From the NCBI GenBank assembly GCA_001774505.1, contig MFAF01000068.1:1-9796 (forward strand): 9,796 nt of DNA, written 5' to 3'. Both the position numbers and the translations under genes were made by a program. Positions 6,787 to 9,796 of the stretch are shown here, one piece after another; position 1 is the first letter of the stretch, and every line of letters starts with the position of its first letter. This DNA is from Candidatus Coatesbacteria bacterium RBG_13_66_14 (lineage in GTDB: Bacteria; RBG-13-66-14). The notes beneath the pieces were generated by a model that saw nothing but the letters and a program-made list of their open reading frames with translations, did not search any database and was not told the origin of the DNA.

Positions 6787-7827
6787 GTGCCGGTGAAGAC
6801 CATCGCCTGGGAGAACAACTCACTCGTCATCCTCGACCAGACCTTGCTGCCGACCGAGGAGCGCTACGCCGTTCTGGAAACCGTCGAGGACGTCCACCGT
6901 GCGATTCTCCGGCTGGAGGTCCGCGGCGCCCCGGCCATCGGTGCGGCGGCGGCGTTGGGTCTCTACGTCGCCGTCCAGCACGGCGCGTTCCCTACATACG
7001 ATAGCCTCAAAAACGCGCTTCGTCAAGCGGCGGATTTCCTGGCGTCGAGCCGCCCCACGGCGGTCAACCTCACCTGGGCCCTGGAGCGGATGACGGAGGT
7101 GGCCGAAGGGATGCCCGGCGCGGAGCCCGAGGCGGTGAAGCGGGCTCTCCTGGATGAGGCGCTCGCAATCATGGCCGAGGACAGGGAGGCCTGCCGGGCC
7201 ATCGGACGCCACGGTCAGGGGCTCCTCGCGGACGGCTCCCGTATTCTCACCCACTGCAACGCCGGGGGGCTGGCCACCGTGGACTACGGCACCGCCCTGG
7301 GCGTGGTTTACGCCGCTTTGGAGGCGGGGAAAAAAATCCGCGTGTACGCCGACGAGACGCGGCCCCTGTTGCAGGGCGCGCGTCTGACCGCCTGGGAGTT
7401 GCAGAAATCCGGCGTGCCGGTCACTCTCATCTGCGACGGCATGGCGGCCGCGGTCATGGCCCGGGGCCTGGTGGACTGCGTGATTACCGGGGCGGACCGC
7501 ATCGCCGCCAACGGCGACACGGCCAATAAAATCGGCACCTACGGGCTGGCCGTCCTGGCCCGGGAGCACGGCCTACCCTTTTACGTCGCCGCCCCTCTCT
7601 CCAGCTTCGATTTAGGCCAGCCCTCGGGGGACAAAATTCCCATCGAGGAGCGCGACCCCGACGAGGTCCGCCTGTTCCGCGGCGTGCGGACCGCGCCGCC
7701 GGGGGTGGACGTCTTCAACCCCGCCTTCGACTTGACCCCGCACCGTTACGTCACCGCCTTCGTCACCGAGCGCGGGATCATCCGGCCGCCCTTCGCGGAA
7801 ACGCTGAAAGGGCTGTCGGACCGCTGA
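6787..7827 (+). CDS. mtnA: S-methyl-5-thioribose-1-phosphate isomerase
   Basis: This cytoplasmic enzyme converts 5-methylthioribose 1-phosphate to 5-methylthioribulose 1-phosphate in recycling of methylthioadenosine (methionine salvage or related shunts). The 346-residue length is normal for MtnA, an eIF2B-alpha-like fold. Landmarks in order are V-R-G-A-P-A-I-G (45-52), T-H-C-N-A-G-G-L with catalytic Cys157, A-D-E-T-R-P-L-L-Q-G-A-R (188-199), I-T-G-A-D-R-I-A-A-N-G-D with catalytic Asp237, N-K-I-G-T-Y, and the closing N-P-A-F-D-L-T-P segment. The Cys-Asp spacing of 80 equals that of the Bacillus enzyme (Cys160/Asp240). The related ribose-1,5-bisphosphate isomerase is less likely on motif detail. 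The start is GTG 6787, with GGAGG at 6775-6779 and 7 nt spacing; a second GTG at 6793 is worse placed. No other salvage gene is adjacent, and the gene ends before a hairpin terminator. Confidence 0.96.
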   Translation: MPVKTIAWENNSLVILDQTLLPTEERYAVLETVEDVHRAILRLEVRGAPAIGAAAALGLYVAVQHGAFPTYDSLKNALRQAADFLASSRPTAVNLTWALERMTEVAEGMPGAEPEAVKRALLDEALAIMAEDREACRAIGRHGQGLLADGSRILTHCNAGGLATVDYGTALGVVYAALEAGKKIRVYADETRPLLQGARLTAWELQKSGVPVTLICDGMAAAVMARGLVDCVITGADRIAANGDTANKIGTYGLAVLAREHGLPFYVAAPLSSFDLGQPSGDKIPIEERDPDEVRLFRGVRTAPPGVDVFNPAFDLTPHRYVTAFVTERGIIRPPFAETLKGLSDR

Positions 7828-7883
7828 CGGACCGGCTCGATACGAAAAACGACGGGGACAATAATCGTACATCCCCCTCGTAG

Positions 7884-7913
7884 GGGCCGACCTTCAGGTC
7901 GGCCCGCGTTTTT
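7884..7913 (+). terminator. hairpin terminator after mtnA
   Basis: A perfect 9-bp stem (7884-7892 with 7897-7905) and TTCA tetraloop is followed by GCG and five T. It lies 57 nt after the mtnA stop, in the right orientation to end mtnA transcription. It is also copy 1 of the hairpin element described for 7881-8054. Confidence 0.75.
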
Positions 7914-8024
7914 CCTCCACTCCTGGAATACCTGCGGTAAATTGGCTTGAGTGAGGTTTGCTGCGTGTTCCCTCTCCCTTCCGAGGAACGGCACGCCGAC
8001 GGGTTTGGGTGAGGGCTACCTTAT

Positions 8025-8051
8025 AAAACGGGCGGACCTAAAGGTCCGCCC
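8025..8051 (-). terminator. hairpin terminator after the waaA-BMP pair
   Basis: Read on the minus strand, a perfect 9-bp stem (8051-8043 with 8038-8030) with loop TTTA is followed by GTTTTATAA. It lies 107 nt beyond the stop of the BMP gene and faces its transcription. The T-run is short (four), so efficiency is uncertain. It is copy 2 of the hairpin element. Confidence 0.62.
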
Positions 8052-8157
8052 CTAAATAATCGCAATCCGACTAACCCGCCCAACCTCTTACGGAATTTTT
8101 CAAAAATGCCCGGCATCGCCCGAGCCTGGATATATCCGTCCTCGACAGCTCCAATGG

Positions 8158-9192
8158 TCAGAGCACCGGCTCCTCCGCCAGAAGCTCCGCCTCCCGGGCG
8201 TCCAGCTCGGCGAAGACCCGCCGGACCATCTCCTCGGCCCCCTCGGGCATCAGCGCCTCGTTGTACCGGTCCACGAAGTATCCCAGGCCGTTATTGCCCA
8301 GCGGGACCTCGATCATGCCGCCTGTAAAGCCCTCGTGGATGGTCTTCTCCAGGACGTCGTACACCGCGTCGGTGATGTTGCGCAGCATACTGGTCAGGAT
8401 GTGCCCCCTCTCTATCCAGTTCTGGTTGAGGTCGCTGCCGATGGCCAGCCGGTTGTAGTTTTTGGCCATCAGAAAGACCGCCTCGGCGCTCTTGCCGCAG
8501 AAGGCGAAGATGATGTCCACGTCGCGTCCGTACTGCTTGCGGGCCAGGAATTCGGCGCGCTGCGGGTTGTTGAGGGCGTCGGGTCCGGAGCCGATGAAAT
8601 CCGCGATGACCTCGATCTCGGGGAGCTCTTGTCCCTCGTCGCGCAGGAACCCGGCGGCGATCATCGCCCCCTCCTGGTAGCCGGCCAGCACCCGCCGGCT
8701 GGAGCGGTCCTCGAAGGCCCCGATGAAGCCTATCCGGCCCGTCCGAGTGGTCATCGCCGCGATGACGCCCATGGAAACCGCGGCCCGGCGGCTCTCCAGC
8801 GATAGGGCGACGACGTTGTCCATCTCGACCTCTCCGTCCACCAGGATGAAGTGCTGGTCCGGGTGGGCGAGCGCCGCCGGTTCGAGGTCGGAGGGATCGC
8901 AGGCCACCACGATGCAGTCCAGACCGTCCGCGGACAGCTCCTCCAGGAATTTCTGAAGCTCCTCCAGGTCGCGGGGCTCCCGCTCGGTGAGGCTGACCCG
9001 GTAGTCGCGCACCGACCGGGACACGGCCAGCTTTATCGCCTCGTTGAAGGACTTGTCGTTGCTGCCGCCCAGGCCGTAGATGACGCCCAGCTTGAACTTG
9101 CCCTCTACGGTGGAGGAGTCCTCGCAGGCGGCCGCGAAGAGCAGGGCGCAGGAAAGCCCGATGAACGCCAGGAGCTTGAAGCTATCCGTCAT
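8158..9192 (-). CDS. BMP-family substrate-binding lipoprotein
   Basis: A 344-residue periplasmic binding lipoprotein of the BMP (basic membrane protein/PnrA-like) family. Several characterised members bind nucleosides for ABC importers. A signal with L-L-F-A-A-A-C gives a lipobox at Cys23. The mature chain starts K-F-K-L-G-V-I-Y-G and has the family motif N-D-K-S-F-N (45-50). It continues with G-R-I-G-F-I-G-A-F-E-D and G-Y-Q-E-G, D-V-D-I-I-F-A-F-C-G, G-S-D-L-N-Q-N-W and L-T-S-M-L-R-N-I-T-D-A-V-Y-D-V. Where family members usually have a Gly-rich loop after I-I-F, this one reads F-C-G-K-S, so the ligand may differ. I chose ATG 9192 because GGAGG (9201-9205) lies 8 nt upstream; the in-frame GTG at 9198 is only 2 nt from it. 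The start overlaps the waaA end by 11 nt, suggesting coupled translation. No permease or ATPase gene is visible, and a terminator-like hairpin follows. Confidence 0.9.
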   Translation of the reverse strand: MTDSFKLLAFIGLSCALLFAAACEDSSTVEGKFKLGVIYGLGGSNDKSFNEAIKLAVSRSVRDYRVSLTEREPRDLEELQKFLEELSADGLDCIVVACDPSDLEPAALAHPDQHFILVDGEVEMDNVVALSLESRRAAVSMGVIAAMTTRTGRIGFIGAFEDRSSRRVLAGYQEGAMIAAGFLRDEGQELPEIEVIADFIGSGPDALNNPQRAEFLARKQYGRDVDIIFAFCGKSAEAVFLMAKNYNRLAIGSDLNQNWIERGHILTSMLRNITDAVYDVLEKTIHEGFTGGMIEVPLGNNGLGYFVDRYNEALMPEGAEEMVRRVFAELDAREAELLAEEPVL

Positions 9193-9796
9193 TCCCACAG
9201 CCTCCCCGGTGAGGAGCCGACAAACCGCACAGTCGCTCCAGTCGGTCCGCGATGCGGGCGGAGGCGCCGGCCCGCTCCTCGCAGTACCTTCGCGCGGCGG
9301 CGCCCTTCACTCCGGCTTCCGCCGGGTCATCTAACAACCGTATCAGTGTTTTTTCGAGCCCGTCGAAATCTTCGACACGCTCGGCCGTACCCATCCCGGC
9401 GAGCTCCGCCGCCTCCGCCGAGTTGCCTATTCGGGGGCCGAAAACCAGCGCCGCTCCGAAGGCCGCCGGCTCCAGGACGTTGTGCAGACCTCGGTCCCAG
9501 AACCCGCCGCCGACGTAGGCGACCCTGGCCAGGGAATAAAGCTCGAAAAGGCAGCCCACCGTATCCACCAGGACCAGTCGGCCCGCGGGAATTCCTCCCC
9601 GCTCGACGAGGGCCGTCAGCCTCTCGGGATTCACCCCGCGCGCGGTCAAGAAGGATTCTATCCCCGCCAGACGCCCCTCGTCAACGTGGTGGGGGGCCAG
9701 GACCACAGCCAGATCTTCCCGCTCGGTCAGGAGTTTCACGATGATGGGCAGGAGCCCCTCCTCGTCGGGGTGGTGGGTGCTGCCGCAGACGAGGAT
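9182..9796 (-). CDS. waaA: 3-deoxy-D-manno-octulosonic acid (Kdo) transferase, C-terminal half; 5' part outside the window
   Basis: This enzyme adds Kdo from CMP-Kdo to the lipid A precursor at the inner membrane, the first step of LPS inner-core assembly (glycosyltransferase family 30). The window holds 204 residues of the GT-B C-terminal domain, and the frame is open to the edge. An internal GTG at 9739 is not the start, because family motifs lie upstream of it. Motifs in order are L-V-C-G-S-T-H-H-P-D-E-E (3-13), L-A-P-H-H (33-37), L-V-D-T-V-G-C-L-F-E-L-Y (75-87), Y-V-G-G-G-F (94-99), L-H-N-V-L-E-P-A-A-F-G (104-114) and F-G-P-R-I-G-N (119-125). The normal family length is about 420, so about half is missing from the window. 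The C-terminus ends in a Gly-rich tail within the overlap with the BMP gene. Confidence 0.93.
   Translation of the reverse strand: MLVCGSTHHPDEEGLLPIIVKLLTEREDLAVVLAPHHVDEGRLAGIESFLTARGVNPERLTALVERGGIPAGRLVLVDTVGCLFELYSLARVAYVGGGFWDRGLHNVLEPAAFGAALVFGPRIGNSAEAAELAGMGTAERVEDFDGLEKTLIRLLDDPAEAGVKGAAARRYCEERAGASARIADRLERLCGLSAPHRGGCGNDG
9201..9207 (-). promoter_or_regulatory. ribosome binding site that decides the BMP gene start
   Basis: On the minus strand, GGGGAGG lies inside the last codons of waaA. Its GGAGG core is 8 nt before ATG 9192 but only 2 nt before the in-frame GTG at 9198, so the ATG is the likely start. Its place inside waaA fits translational coupling. Confidence 0.7.

Larger units (their letters stand above)
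7881..8054. repeat. inverted pair of one dispersed-type hairpin element
   Basis: Copy 1 (7881-7905, plus strand) is TAG, then arms GGGCCGACC and GGTCGGCCC around TTCA. Copy 2 (8030-8054, minus strand) is TAG, then arms GGGCGGACC and GGTCCGCCC around TTTA. They differ at one loop base and at one stem pair, C7888-G7901 versus G8047-C8034, where both sides changed and pairing is kept. The copies face each other about 125 nt apart. They look like two members of a REP-like intergenic family; genome-wide copy number cannot be seen here. Confidence 0.7.
7828..8157. other. 330-nt non-coding gap between convergent mtnA and the BMP gene
   Basis: No credible gene lies here. The gap holds two related hairpins in opposite orientation (7884-7905 and 8030-8051), each with a T-rich tail facing away from its own gene. 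Between them is a stretch with CCCTCTCCCTT (7971-7981) and GGGTGAGGG (8007-8015). This looks like the worn remains of the CCCTCTCCC...GGGTGAGGG intergenic repeats common in environmental genomes (a resemblance only). The tail from 8055 to 8157 shows only a short palindrome, GGATATATCC (8128-8137). Confidence 0.6.

Noticed and set aside
7971..8015. CCCTCTCCCTT...GGGTGAGGG as an intact repeat or small RNA
   Set aside because: It resembles common intergenic repeats, but the two parts do not form a good stem here and no second copy is in the window.
8128..8137. Palindrome GGATATATCC as an operator
   Set aside because: It is short, single, and lies downstream of both convergent genes, where an operator would have no promoter to act on.
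9196..9198. GTG as the BMP gene start
   Set aside because: It lies 2 nt from the Shine-Dalgarno core, too close for initiation. The ATG at 9190-9192 is 8 nt away and in the same frame.

Overview
The window is high-GC DNA from a bacterium with an outer membrane. The evidence is a Kdo transferase (LPS core synthesis), two TonB-like proteins, a predicted outer-membrane beta-barrel and a lipoprotein with a signal peptidase II site. Gene density is high, starts are ATG or GTG behind Shine-Dalgarno sites, and hairpins close the gene blocks. No gene pins the taxon. The style fits an uncultivated Gram-negative candidate phylum (a Coatesbacteria-like lineage is my guess, low confidence). I saw no tRNA, rRNA, CRISPR, insertion sequence or phage gene.

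Layout. (1) Positions 1-5020, plus strand: a tight three-gene envelope operon. It holds an RND-superfamily exporter (5' end outside the window), a LolA-like periplasmic protein whose start overlaps the exporter stop (ATGA), and 12 nt later a predicted outer-membrane beta-barrel. A hairpin plus T-run follows at 5096-5124. (2) Positions 5254-6714, minus strand: two paralogous TonB-like proteins, the downstream one with its own terminator at 5254-5278. (3) Positions 6787-7827, plus strand: mtnA, methylthioribose-1-phosphate isomerase, divergent from the TonB pair. (4) Positions 7828-8157: a non-coding gap between convergent genes, holding two inverted copies of one hairpin element, each placed as a terminator for the gene facing it. 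(5) Positions 8158-9796, minus strand: the C-terminal half of the Kdo transferase gene waaA, overlapping by 11 nt a gene for a BMP-family substrate-binding lipoprotein.

How the genes fit together. Most of the window concerns the envelope. The first operon looks like a set spanning inner membrane, periplasm and outer membrane for moving a hydrophobic or lipid-like cargo; the cargo is unknown. The TonB pair would couple inner-membrane energy to outer-membrane or periplasmic partners, but no ExbB/ExbD or receptor is visible. The most interesting signals are the SxxxH versus SxxxN difference between the two TonB-like anchors, the compensatory base change between the two hairpin copies, the large extra segment in the exporter's second periplasmic domain, and the overlap of waaA with an orphan BMP lipoprotein gene.
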